Assembly: GCA_026706425.1 (NCBI GenBank) | Contig: JAPOYW010000003.1 | Span: 1-16,717 of the forward strand | Direction: 5' to 3' | DNA length: 16,717 bases | Source: Gammaproteobacteria bacterium | GTDB taxonomy: Bacteria; Pseudomonadota; Gammaproteobacteria; Pseudomonadales; Azotimanducaceae | In this document: piece by piece, positions 1 to 7,625 of the stretch | How positions within the stretch are numbered: the first letter of the stretch is position 1 | Layout of the letters: the number at the start of each line of letters is the position of its first letter | Made by a program: the position numbers and the translations under genes | The notes under the pieces: model-generated | Database searches by the model: none | The model's input: only the letters and a program-made list of their open reading frames with translations | What the model was told of the DNA's origin: nothing

Positions 1-1066
1 GCTCTCCTGTCGCATCGTCGTAGCCGTCAAGGTCCAATCTCAATTGTCCGTCGCCAGCACGGCCACCCGGCGCCAGCCCGAGGTGCCGGTATGCGGCCTC
101 CGTGGCGACCCGGCCGCGCGGGGTGCGCATGATGTAGCCTTCCTGGACCAGGAACGGCTCGATGACGTATTCGATGGTATCCCGTTCCTCGCTGATCGCC
201 GCCGACAACGTCTCCACGCCGACGGGACCGCCGCCGAATTTGCCGGCAATGGCGTCGAGAAGGAGCCGGTCCATGCCGTCGAGGCCCCGACTGTCTACCT
301 CCAACATCCTCAAGGCCGCATCCGCCGTATCCCTGGTGACGCCGCCACCGTTCTTGACCTCGGCGTAGTCGCGCACGCGTCTGAGCAGCCGGTTGGCAAC
401 ACGCGGGGTGCCACGCGAACGCCTGGCGATCTCCTTCGCCCCGGCGGGATCGATGGGAATGCCGAGTTTCCCGGCAGAGACGGCGACGATCTCCGCCAGT
501 TCGTCCGGCGAGTAGAACTCGAGGCGCTCCACGATGCCGAACCGATCCCGAAGCGGCGAAGTCAGGAGGCCCGCCCGCGTGGTGGCGCCGATGAGGGTGA
601 ATCGCTTGAGCGTCAAGACGATGGATCTCGCCGCCGGCCCCTCGCCGATCAGGATGGGCAGCTTGCCGTCCTCCATCGCCGGATAGAGGATCTCCTCCAC
701 CACCGGCGAGAGCCGGTGGATCTCGTCGATGAACAGCACGTCGCCGTCGTCCAGATTGGTCAATTGCGCGGCGAGGTCGCCCTGCTTCTCGAGTACCGGT
801 CCCGAGGTTGCTTTCAGGGCGACCTTCATCTCGTTGGCGACGATGTGCGCCAGAGTCGTCTTGCCGAGACCCGGTGGTCCGAAGATCAGCGTGTGGTCCA
901 GACAGTCGTCGCGTCGGCGAGCGGCTTCGATGAAGATCGCCATCTGTTCCTTGACCCTCTCCTGGCCGATGTACTCGGCGAGGCGGGTCGGCCGCAGGGC
1001 GCGGTCGAACGAACGATCCGCGTCGCCGACGGCACCGGATGTGATTCGATCGGGCTGCAGGCTCAT
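1..1066 (-). CDS. ruvB: RuvB, Holliday junction branch migration ATPase (3' end beyond window)
   Basis: This is the motor of the RuvABC resolvasome: an AAA+ ATPase that forms hexameric rings and pumps DNA through the Holliday junction held by RuvA. Reading from the ATG at 1066, I see Walker A GPPGLGKT at residues 63-70, Walker B FIDEIH at about 112-117, sensor 1 ATTRAG at 161-166 and the arginine-finger segment PLRDRF with Arg173, all as in E. coli RuvB. The winged-helix C-terminus follows, ending near YRHLGLAP. About 20 further residues are still open when the window ends, so the protein is longer than the 336-residue E. coli enzyme by a tail whose stop is not visible. The ATG overlaps the ruvA stop as ATGA, which suggests translational coupling. 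Confidence 0.97.
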   Translation of the reverse strand, partial: MSLQPDRITSGAVGDADRSFDRALRPTRLAEYIGQERVKEQMAIFIEAARRRDDCLDHTLIFGPPGLGKTTLAHIVANEMKVALKATSGPVLEKQGDLAAQLTNLDDGDVLFIDEIHRLSPVVEEILYPAMEDGKLPILIGEGPAARSIVLTLKRFTLIGATTRAGLLTSPLRDRFGIVERLEFYSPDELAEIVAVSAGKLGIPIDPAGAKEIARRSRGTPRVANRLLRRVRDYAEVKNGGGVTRDTADAALRMLEVDSRGLDGMDRLLLDAIAGKFGGGPVGVETLSAAISEERDTIEYVIEPFLVQEGYIMRTPRGRVATEAAYRHLGLAPGGRAGDGQLRLDLDGYDDATGE

Positions 1067-1650
1067 TCCCTCGCTAGGCGCTTGAGCGCCTCCTGGATGA
1101 GGTCTTCGGTACTCCGCTCGAGGTCGCCGCCATCGGCTGCCGCCGCTACGACTCCGATCGCCTGGTTCTCCCGGTAGCCCAGTGCGATCAGCGCGAGCAC
1201 GGCTTCGCGGGTGTTCAGCGTATGGCCGGCGTTGGTGGTCGCGGACAACTCCCGGACCTTGTCCTTGAGCTCCACCACGAGCCGCTGCGCGGTCTTCCGA
1301 CCGATTCCCGGAACGCGCTCCAGCGCCGCTGTGTTGCCGCTGATTATCGCGTCGGCGAATGCGTCGGCGGCAACATTCGACAAGAGCGAAAGGGCAAGCC
1401 GGGGACCGACGCCGGTGACCTTGATCAACGTCCGGAACAGGTCGCGTTCCGCGATGTTCGCGAATCCGTAGAGGGTGTGCGCATCCTCGCGAACGACGAG
1501 ATGGGTATAGACCACGATCCCGTCCGGGTTCGCCTCCAGCATCACGGCCGCACCCCCGGACACCTCCACCTCGTAGCCGACGCCGCCGACTTCGATCAGC
1601 GCGGTGGGGCCGTCGCGTTCGACGAGTTTGCCGCGCAGCAGGCCGATCAC
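1063..1650 (-). CDS. ruvA: RuvA, Holliday junction recognition subunit
   Basis: RuvA tetramers bind and flatten the four-way junction and recruit RuvB. The start chosen is the GTG at 1650, giving 195 residues that begin (M)IGLLRGKL like other RuvA proteins (E. coli 203). An upstream in-frame ATG at 1740 would add 30 residues with no family counterpart. A GGAG lies 10-13 nt upstream of the GTG. Visible elements are the OB-fold domain, the acidic pin Glu55-Asp56 in VVREDAHTLYGF, two helix-hairpin-helix motifs (KVTGVGPRLA near 77-86 and RVPGIGRKTA near 112-121), and the C-terminal RuvB-binding three-helix domain from about 147. Its stop overlaps the ruvB start. A 140-bp gap separates it from ruvC, in which I see no gene. 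Confidence 0.97.
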   Translation of the reverse strand: MIGLLRGKLVERDGPTALIEVGGVGYEVEVSGGAAVMLEANPDGIVVYTHLVVREDAHTLYGFANIAERDLFRTLIKVTGVGPRLALSLLSNVAADAFADAIISGNTAALERVPGIGRKTAQRLVVELKDKVRELSATTNAGHTLNTREAVLALIALGYRENQAIGVVAAAADGGDLERSTEDLIQEALKRLARE

Positions 1651-1790
1651 GGTACGCGCACTCCGCGAGCCCTTGAGAGTCCTGCGCAATCGGGCGGAGA
1701 ACTTTCCATCAAATCTCCTGGCGCGCGCTGTCGCCGACATTCTCGACGACCGCTTGCGGCCGATAGAGCGACGTCGCGAAGCGCTGTCGC

Positions 1791-2273
1791 TCAGCAGTCC
1801 ATTTGCCGAATGCGAGTATTGACGTGACAGATCGCGACTGCAAGCGCATCGGCTGCATCGGATGACGGTTCGGCGGAAAGTGCGAGCAGCGCGCGGACCA
1901 TGTACTGCACCTGGGCCTTGGTCGCGTTGCCGGTTCCCACCACGGCCTGTTTCACGGCTCGAGCAGCATATTCGCTGACCGGTAGATCAGCCCTGACCGC
2001 TGCGGCGATGGCGACCCCCCGGGCCTGGCCGAGCTTGAGCGCCGATTGGGGGTTTCTCGCGAAGAACACCTCCTCCACGACGAACTCGTCGGGCGCATGG
2101 GCCGCGATAACCTCTTCCACGCCCCGATAGATATCCGCAAGCCGTCCGGTGAAGGGGCCCTTGACAGTCTCAATGCACCCGCTCGCCACGTAGCGGAGCG
2201 CGTCGCCATCGACGTCGACGAGCCCGTAGCCAGTCAATCGAGAACCGGGATCGACGCCCAACACTCGGACCAT
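1791..2273 (-). CDS. ruvC: RuvC, Holliday junction resolvase
   Basis: RuvC is the endonuclease that cuts Holliday junctions symmetrically after RuvAB branch migration. The protein is 160 residues. It carries the full RNase-H-like catalytic set: Asp8 in GVDPG, Glu67 in VVEEVF, and Asp139 and Asp142 in SSDAADALA. The conserved segments SALKLGQARG and EYAARAVKQAVVG are also present. It ends shortly after the last helix and is slightly shorter than the E. coli protein (173). The ATG at 2273 begins MVRVLGVDPG, the standard N-terminus. The ribosome site is weak, with a GGGGA about 12-16 nt upstream. It lies 48 bp downstream of the broken dsbC rather than directly after yebC, which is its usual neighbour. 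Confidence 0.97.
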   Translation of the reverse strand: MVRVLGVDPGSRLTGYGLVDVDGDALRYVASGCIETVKGPFTGRLADIYRGVEEVIAAHAPDEFVVEEVFFARNPQSALKLGQARGVAIAAAVRADLPVSEYAARAVKQAVVGTGNATKAQVQYMVRALLALSAEPSSDAADALAVAICHVNTRIRQMDC

Positions 2274-2321
2274 GCGACTTGCGCGTCCCCGAAGGCCGCT
2301 CGTTGGTATCGAGGCGAAGGG

Positions 2322-3046
2322 CTACAACACGCCCAGTCGCCTTGCGAGCGCGTCCGGCGGGTGGTAGCCATAAAGCTGTTCCCCCCGTTCGGTGACCATC
2401 GTCGGGGTGCCACCGATGTGGAGGGAACGCCCGAGCTCGAACTGCTCAGCGACGGGATCGGCGCATGTCGTGCTCACAACGGTCTCCCCTCGTTTGGCTG
2501 CGGTCATTGCTGCCTGCGGGTTTTCGGCGCACCAGATAGATACCATCATGTCGTAGGTCGGTGTACCCGGACCAGCGCGCGGATAGGCAAGATAGCGCAC
2601 CTCGATGCCGAGATCGTTCAATCGCGCCATGTCGTCGTGTAGCTGCCGACAATAGGGACAGTCTACATCCGTAAAGGCGTACACAACCGCAGCACCGCAG
2701 CGACAGCTTCGGCCGGGGCGAACACGATCATGTCGTTGGCATCTAGCTGCGCAAGGGCTTGGCGTCGCCGGGCTTCACGGCGCGCCTCGGTCAGGTTGAC
2801 GAGGCCATCGGACGAGATTGCGTACAGGTCACCAGCAAACAGGTGGTTACCGTCGGCGGTCACGTAGAGGTGCGCCTTGTCCTCCTCAATTTCGACCTCG
2901 TGTATGCCCGGGATGGGGGAGACGTCGATGTCGGCCACCGTCAAATGTGACGCGGCTTGCGCCAACTTGCGCAGGACAGTCGATTCGTCACACCATGAGA
3001 TGGACGCCGAAAGCAAAGCGGTGCCTAGCACGAAACGTCCAGTCAT
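2322..3046 (-). pseudogene. dsbC: DsbC-like periplasmic disulfide isomerase, frameshifted by an 8-bp duplication
   Basis: DsbC is a periplasmic thiol-disulfide isomerase that reshuffles wrong disulfides. The N-terminal part starts at the ATG at 3046, preceded by a strong GGGGGA-type ribosome site, with a signal peptide MTGRFVLGTALLSASIS. A DsbC-type dimerisation domain follows, ending in NDMIVFAPAEAVAA. The thioredoxin-fold part lies in another frame from about 2685 down to the TAG at 2322: the active site CPYC in FTDVDCPYCRQLH, the second cysteine pair (IWCAEN and STTC) and the cis-proline GGTPTM. The N-terminal frame stops at 2663. An exact 8-bp tandem repeat at 2686-2701 explains the break: removing one copy joins the frames as AAVVYAFTD and gives a 238-residue precursor, close to E. 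coli DsbC (236). As read, the gene yields 127 residues without the active site. It is either a real mutation or an assembly error. Confidence 0.88.
2686..2701. repeat. 8-bp perfect tandem duplication inside dsbC
   Basis: ACCGCAGC occurs twice back to back on the plus strand, at 2686-2693 and 2694-2701. Eight bases is not a multiple of three, so the duplication shifts the dsbC reading frame exactly where the two halves of the protein fall into different frames. Confidence 0.95.
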
Positions 3047-3101
3047 TGCTTTCCCCCGGCTCGCCGCTAACACCGGCGGACCCGTTTTGCGCGCCAAGCG
3101 G

Positions 3102-6100
3102 TCATGTCTCCTGCCGTCGCCATCGGATGGCGTCGGCGATGACCGTTTCTCCGGTGCTTCGGCCGGAGACGATCAGACGGACGCGACCGCTCTTGAGCAT
3201 GAACGTACCGACGGGGTTCCAACCGGCGACGGCCCTCCCGGCGTCGAATTCAAGGCCGGTTGATTCGCCATGTGCGGCCAATGTGAGATCGAACGTCCCG
3301 AGACTGCCGCCTGACCAGACTCCGTAAATCCTCGTTGACCTTGGGGACAGGTCGGGAAGATGGTACTCCAGCGTCCATCGACCGGTTGTGGGCAATCGGG
3401 CGGCAAAAACGGCACTCTCGATCCCATCGCCGCTGGGGGCCCGGGCTAGCGTCTGTCGGTACCGGCCCCAGGCCGAGGTGAATCCTTGGCGCGACCAAGA
3501 GGATTGTACGCTAGCCCCCGACGTCAGTCCCGGCAATTCGTAGAACACCGGAATGCCGTGGTCGAGGTGGATGTCGCGATCACCCTGTGCGAAGCCAGGG
3601 AGCCGCCGCAACAGTCCTTGTGGGCGTGAAGACTCGACCGAAAAACCCGGGTCGAGGTCATCCACCGTGATCGCGGTCTCGTCGGGCGGGTGCCAAAACG
3701 ATGGGCGGACGCCTACGAATGGCGTATCCCCGCTCCACGGGTGTCCATTCCGGGATTCCGCCATCTGGGGGCGCATTTCAGAACCATTCAAAGACAGGTA
3801 GGTCAGAAGCCACGCCTCGAGCGGCGGCGCTGCGCTTAGCATGCCGATCTCGACGGAGGAGTTGCCGGGAACGGGCACGGGTGCCGACCGTTGGTGGTTC
3901 AGGGCCGCAGCTCCGTCGCCCCGGTCCGTACCGATCTCCAAGCGCACCATCCCGCGTGCGGCCCTTTCGTTGCGAACGTGAACGGTAGTCAGGTGGACGC
4001 GACCAGACCCGTCATCGGGAACCACGCGAATCTCGGGAACGGACGACACGAAACCCGGCGCCGAGTCGGCACTCAGCCAATCGTCGATGATCGGGTCAAG
4101 TGGTGTTCCGACCTCAGCGGCGACAGATCGAATATCCTCCATGGTGAACGATCTCCCCTCGTACCGTGAGCGTACCGCAGCGAGGATGTCGCCGATGGCT
4201 CGAGGCCCGTGCAGGTCAACAAGCGCTACGCCGAGGGCGTTGGTTTTCAACGACATGGTGGCCAATGCATGATGTCGGTCATCCTCGACGGAAAGTTCCG
4301 ACCACGTCGAGTTGGTGGCGCGGAACCAGAGCGAAGGATGGAGCGCATCCCATCCGGCTTCCTCGACGATCCTGGAGACAACTCCTGTCGCGATTGCCGC
4401 GAGTCGAGTCGCCGGCGTCCGGGGGGCGGACGGCCCCGTCCCGGAAAGCTCGCTGTCGACGAAGGCGTGGGCAGAGAAACTTGAGCGTCGGATCCTGAAC
4501 AGGCGCGACGTGAGATGAGCGACCAAAGACTCGGCGGCGTCCGCGTTGTCCCCTCCCTGCGCGGTCACGAAACGCACTAGATTGTCCGTCGCTCCCGCCA
4601 GGAGGTTCCCCCCTGTCCGGTCGCGGTCAAAGTAACCCCAGAATTGGTAGATTGGCGAGACGGCGGGAGCATCCCACGAGAGAACCCTATCGAAGCGGGC
4701 TGTAGGGAATCCATGTTCGCGCATGAGGAGGACCCCGGCGTTGTTCTGCACGCTGTGCATTCGGTGCCCGCCCCCGTAGATTCTCAGTTGGGCCGGCACT
4801 TCCACGACACTGAGGCCACCGTAGGGAAAGGGGATGCCGAAGTCCTCGGCGTCTTCGACGAACTCTGCCAATAGCTGCACCATCGCCTGTTCCATGTCGT
4901 CCGGCCATTCGACATTGCGGAGGTGATCCGAGTGCAACAAGAGCTCGAACTCGGCATTGCCCACCTGGACGGCGAATCGCTCGAAGGGCGCGGTCACGGC
5001 CGTGACCTCCCGGAGCGCCTCGCGCGGGGCGAAGCGCACTCGACTCGGGCAGTCGGTTGGTTGACCGACGCCGGGGGCCGCGATTCGCCAACCGGCAGGG
5101 ACCTCAATCTCCAGGTCGACCGTGAAAAAGTCCAAAGGACCACCCGTCGAACGGGCCAGATTGGGACCCGGCGTCGGCAGCCACCGGGTGCCCGGCATCA
5201 ACGCCACGAAGGCATTGTCGAATACCGAAGCCCGCGTGCCCAAGAACGCGAGTCGGCTCTCCGACCAAGACTTGGCCAACGGCTCGACGCTGCTGTCGAG
5301 GTACGCGAAACCGGGATCCGGTATGCCTTCAGCGACGACGGAAAGCACGAACTCGCGCGCTGGGTGCAGCCGACGACGTGGCTCAACAACCAGCAACCCC
5401 GACTCGTGCCGATACTCGGCGGATTCCCCGTCGATCAGCACATGGTGGAGCTGCAGACCCGGATTGAGGGAGAAGACAAGCTCTTCGGGCGGTGGATCCG
5501 TCAAGGGCGTTGACAACATGTCGATGTCTAGCGACAGGCCATCGCCGGGATCGATGCGGACCCGCCCCTTGATGTGATCGATGTCCGCCCGGGGCATCGA
5601 GTCGACGATCTGGTGAGCGGCGCGCCAGTCGGCCCGCAAGGTCGCGCCATCGGTCGAACGAACCAAGAGCGCGACCAGCCCCAAGACGCCGACGACCGCG
5701 AGGATTGCCGCCATGGACCCGGGGAGACGGGAAGGGTGGCCGTCCATACGTTGCACCACAGTCGAGGCGCCGATCAACAGAGCACCGATCAGCGGAACGA
5801 GGCAGAAGCGCTGCCAGAAGACCGCCGCATCGGGCAACTCGGGAAGGATGTCCGATGCCAACGTCCCGAAGCTAGGCAACAGCGACACGGCTGGAAGGAA
5901 CTGAATCGGGACGTTGTGCAGTAGCCAATACTGCCCAACCAGCAACCCGGTCGCGATCAACAGGACCAACACGCGATTGGGCAAGGCGACCGTCAATAGC
6001 ACGGTCAACGCACACCACACGGCCAATGCGGGTAGGGCGTCTACGAATACGAACGCGAATAGCGACACCGGTTCGATCATCTCGCCGATACGCCAGTCGA

Positions 6101-6563
6101 ACGCCACTGCGGCGCTCCCGAAGGCTTGGATGGTCACCGCGGTCAGCAGGAGAACGAAGGAAGCCGCCGCGAGCAGAGCGAGATAACGGCCCGATATCAA
6201 CGCCAGGTTGGGAATAGGTCGCGAGTCGATCACCTCGGCGATTCGGCAGCGCACCTCTCGGCGCCGATCGAAGGCTAGAAAGACGACCCCCGAAAGGAGA
6301 ACCCCAAGGGGAGCCATGCCGAAAACATGAACGAGGAAACGTGGGTTGGTGAACCCGGTCGTAGCCGAAGACCACGAGAAGGTGGCGTGTATCTGCGCGA
6401 GAGCGTAGTAGATGCCCAACCCGGCCGAGACTACGAGGCCCAAAAGTAACCAGAGTCGGGGCAGCCGCCAAAGCGAACGGGTATCGGCAAAGGTAATCGC
6501 GAGGACTTGGGCAAGCCCAGCCCTCCGCAAATTACGCCTTCTTACGGCAGGGGAGGTCGCCAT
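3102..6563 (-). CDS. Large ABC-2 permease-like / degenerate M1-peptidase-like membrane protein with golvesin-like C-terminus
   Basis: This 1153-residue protein has about seven hydrophobic segments in its first 300 residues (near 37-55, 80-98, 126-150, 165-192, 197-216, 252-270, 283-302). The FDRRREVRCRIAEVIDSRP loop is of the kind seen in ABC-2 permease/M1-aminopeptidase fusions. Residues about 320-690 resemble an extracytoplasmic M1-peptidase module, including VVEVPAQLRIYGGGHRM near 587-602 and EHGFPTARFD, but no HExxH zinc motif is present anywhere, so peptidase activity is doubtful. Residues about 1000-1150 end in GWNPVGTFML...VIADAIRW, the pattern of the golvesin/Xly carbohydrate-binding-like beta domain. 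No ABC ATPase gene lies in the window. The start ATG at 6563 has only a poor ribosome site. The gene sits 32 bp after the small secreted six-Cys protein and 55 bp before dsbC, so the three are probably co-transcribed. Substrate and function are unknown. Confidence 0.75.
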   Translation of the reverse strand: MATSPAVRRRNLRRAGLAQVLAITFADTRSLWRLPRLWLLLGLVVSAGLGIYYALAQIHATFSWSSATTGFTNPRFLVHVFGMAPLGVLLSGVVFLAFDRRREVRCRIAEVIDSRPIPNLALISGRYLALLAAASFVLLLTAVTIQAFGSAAVAFDWRIGEMIEPVSLFAFVFVDALPALAVWCALTVLLTVALPNRVLVLLIATGLLVGQYWLLHNVPIQFLPAVSLLPSFGTLASDILPELPDAAVFWQRFCLVPLIGALLIGASTVVQRMDGHPSRLPGSMAAILAVVGVLGLVALLVRSTDGATLRADWRAAHQIVDSMPRADIDHIKGRVRIDPGDGLSLDIDMLSTPLTDPPPEELVFSLNPGLQLHHVLIDGESAEYRHESGLLVVEPRRRLHPAREFVLSVVAEGIPDPGFAYLDSSVEPLAKSWSESRLAFLGTRASVFDNAFVALMPGTRWLPTPGPNLARSTGGPLDFFTVDLEIEVPAGWRIAAPGVGQPTDCPSRVRFAPREALREVTAVTAPFERFAVQVGNAEFELLLHSDHLRNVEWPDDMEQAMVQLLAEFVEDAEDFGIPFPYGGLSVVEVPAQLRIYGGGHRMHSVQNNAGVLLMREHGFPTARFDRVLSWDAPAVSPIYQFWGYFDRDRTGGNLLAGATDNLVRFVTAQGGDNADAAESLVAHLTSRLFRIRRSSFSAHAFVDSELSGTGPSAPRTPATRLAAIATGVVSRIVEEAGWDALHPSLWFRATNSTWSELSVEDDRHHALATMSLKTNALGVALVDLHGPRAIGDILAAVRSRYEGRSFTMEDIRSVAAEVGTPLDPIIDDWLSADSAPGFVSSVPEIRVVPDDGSGRVHLTTVHVRNERAARGMVRLEIGTDRGDGAAALNHQRSAPVPVPGNSSVEIGMLSAAPPLEAWLLTYLSLNGSEMRPQMAESRNGHPWSGDTPFVGVRPSFWHPPDETAITVDDLDPGFSVESSRPQGLLRRLPGFAQGDRDIHLDHGIPVFYELPGLTSGASVQSSWSRQGFTSAWGRYRQTLARAPSGDGIESAVFAARLPTTGRWTLEYHLPDLSPRSTRIYGVWSGGSLGTFDLTLAAHGESTGLEFDAGRAVAGWNPVGTFMLKSGRVRLIVSGRSTGETVIADAIRWRRQET

Positions 6564-6595
6564 CCTTGGCGATCATTCCCTACTCTGCCTCGGAA

Positions 6596-6976
6596 TCACC
6601 CGCATTCGCCACCCAAGGGACTGTCGAAGCTGCCGCCGCAACTGCTGCAGCTTAAGCCCCTGGTGGCGCCTGCGGTTTGGCAAGCTACATCGCCAGATTC
6701 CCCCGGCACGCACCAGATCGAACGACAACCATTATACGGGCCAGGAGCACTCGGGGGATAAATGCCCGGAGCCATGGACCATTGCGGGGTCGTCACGCCA
6801 CGCAAGAGGCGGTCGAGGCCGTCGTGGTTTTCGAACAGCAACTGCGACCCGCCGCCAAATGCGTCGCTGACCGGGTCCGTCGTCGCCGCCGGTGACCCGT
6901 CTGTTGTGGATTCTGCCGCTGTCGGCAAGAGGGCCAAGGCAAGGACGATGGGGCCGATTAGTCGGATAGTCTTCAT
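6596..6976 (-). CDS. Small secreted six-cysteine protein of unknown function
   Basis: This 126-residue protein is not one I recognise. Its ATG at 6976 is preceded, after 6 nt, by a strong AGGAG (6983-6987 on the complementary strand), which supports real translation. The N-terminus MKTIRLIGPIVLALALLPTA is a clear Sec signal peptide, followed by a Thr/Ser/Ala/Asp-rich stretch and FGGGSQLLFENHDGLDRLL. The last 45 residues hold six cysteines spaced C-x4-C-x9-C-x10-C-x2-C-x11-C, ending GGECG. The even cysteine number and export signal suggest a periplasmic or secreted disulfide-bonded protein. It is followed by the large permease/M1-like gene and then dsbC on the same strand, so disulfide isomerisation of this protein by that DsbC is a reasonable guess. 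A role as a precursor of a secreted peptide is speculative. Confidence 0.72.
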   Translation of the reverse strand: MKTIRLIGPIVLALALLPTAAESTTDGSPAATTDPVSDAFGGGSQLLFENHDGLDRLLRGVTTPQWSMAPGIYPPSAPGPYNGCRSIWCVPGESGDVACQTAGATRGLSCSSCGGSFDSPLGGECG

Positions 6977-7022
6977 GTTTTGCTCCTGTGTGTCGTTTCA
7001 ATGCGGCTGAAAGTCTCGTGGA

Positions 7023-7034
7023 CACGCCGGCGTG
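7023..7034. promoter_or_regulatory. 12-bp perfect palindrome upstream of the six-Cys gene
   Basis: CACGCCGGCGTG is its own reverse complement and lies 46 bp upstream of the six-Cys gene start. It could be an operator or the base of an mRNA leader hairpin. In GC-rich DNA a 12-bp palindrome can arise by chance. Confidence 0.25.
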
Positions 7035-7309
7035 CGTTCAAGCGATGTTTTTTCACCTGTACGTCCCCGAAGTGAAGATCTCTCACCTTCGAAGGGTGCC
7101 GAAATCCGGGAGCCGGCCCACCTGGGCGTGAGGCGACACCGAAGCCGATCCGCCCGAGGACCCCAAAGCTGGACCGGCCGCGTCAAGGGACGCGCCGTTG
7201 AAGGGCGCCGTCGGCGAGGACGCGTAGGGAACACCGACCGTAGCGGACCGGAGTCTGCGGCACCGCGAAGGTACGAAATGCGGACCGATTCGGAGCCGAG
7301 CGTCCGGGT

Positions 7310-7327
7310 GGGCGACAAGTGTCGCCC
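7310..7327. other. Short hairpin, 7-bp stem with 4-nt loop
   Basis: GGGCGAC, loop AAGT, GTCGCCC is a perfect inverted repeat in the intergenic region. No T-run follows on either strand, so it is not a classical intrinsic terminator. Confidence 0.35.
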
Positions 7328-7375
7328 CGCGCGCCCTTCGTCACCACGATCGGTTTGCCTGGCGAACTCGCTCCA

Positions 7376-7420
7376 CGTCCGAGGATCCCAATCCATGTAT
7401 CCGTCCGAGGATCCCAATCC
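7376..7420. repeat. 19-bp direct repeat pair (period 26)
   Basis: CGTCCGAGGATCCCAATCC occurs exactly at 7376-7394 and again at 7402-7420, with 7 bp between the copies. It lies just upstream of the 41-bp tandem repeat and the transposase remnant, in the same non-coding block. Confidence 0.92.
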
Positions 7421-7443
7421 CCTGATGTTTGCCAACGCCCACT

Positions 7444-7525
7444 TGATGTGGAACTGCGGCCACACGCGATTCCGTCCCACGAGGTGATGTGGAACTGCGG
7501 CCACACGCGATTCCGTCCCACGAGG
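7444..7525. repeat. Perfect 41-bp tandem duplication, possibly REP-like
   Basis: Two identical 41-bp units abut at 7444-7484 and 7485-7525, each starting TGATGTGGAACTGCGG and ending GTCCCACGAGG. Read on the minus strand, each unit contains GTGG followed by an imperfect palindrome: GGAATCGC, an 8-nt loop, then GCAGTTCC, with two mismatches between arms. This layout is reminiscent of REP elements served by RAYT transposases, and a RAYT-like remnant begins 100 bp downstream. The REP interpretation is inference. The duplication itself is directly visible. Confidence 0.9.
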
Positions 7526-7625
7526 AGCGCGGTCGATTTCCCACGCGCCGATGCCGACGTTTCCCACGCTGGCCATTGGCGATTCGGCGATACCGCCGCG
7601 TGCCCGGATCGCGGACCATTGCCGC

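Larger units (their letters stand above)
6977..7625. other. Non-coding stretch with repeats and short palindromes
   Basis: This 649-bp region lies between the six-Cys gene and the transposase remnant. The open frames here have compositions unlike proteins (Arg/Pro/Ser-rich), no ribosome sites and no recognisable domains, so I call none of them. It holds a 12-bp palindrome at 7023-7034, a 7-bp stem hairpin at 7310-7327, a 19-bp direct repeat pair at 7376-7420 and a perfect 41-bp tandem duplication at 7444-7525. The promoter for the six-Cys gene should lie near 6990-7100, but I see no convincing -35/-10 pair. Confidence 0.6.

Noticed and set aside
44..1177. A 377-codon plus-strand open frame opposite ruvB
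   Set aside because: Antisense shadow of ruvB, with Arg/Asp-rich composition and no domain.
1651..1740. 30-residue N-terminal extension of RuvA from the ATG at 1740
   Set aside because: RuvA proteins begin at the (M)IGLLRGKL sequence; the GTG at 1650 has a GGAG upstream.
2322..2684. A stand-alone thioredoxin-like gene starting at 2684
   Set aside because: The apparent start is a GTG inside the DsbC fold, just before the active site, with no ribosome site. The adjacent frame encodes the matching DsbC N-terminal half, so one frameshifted gene explains both.
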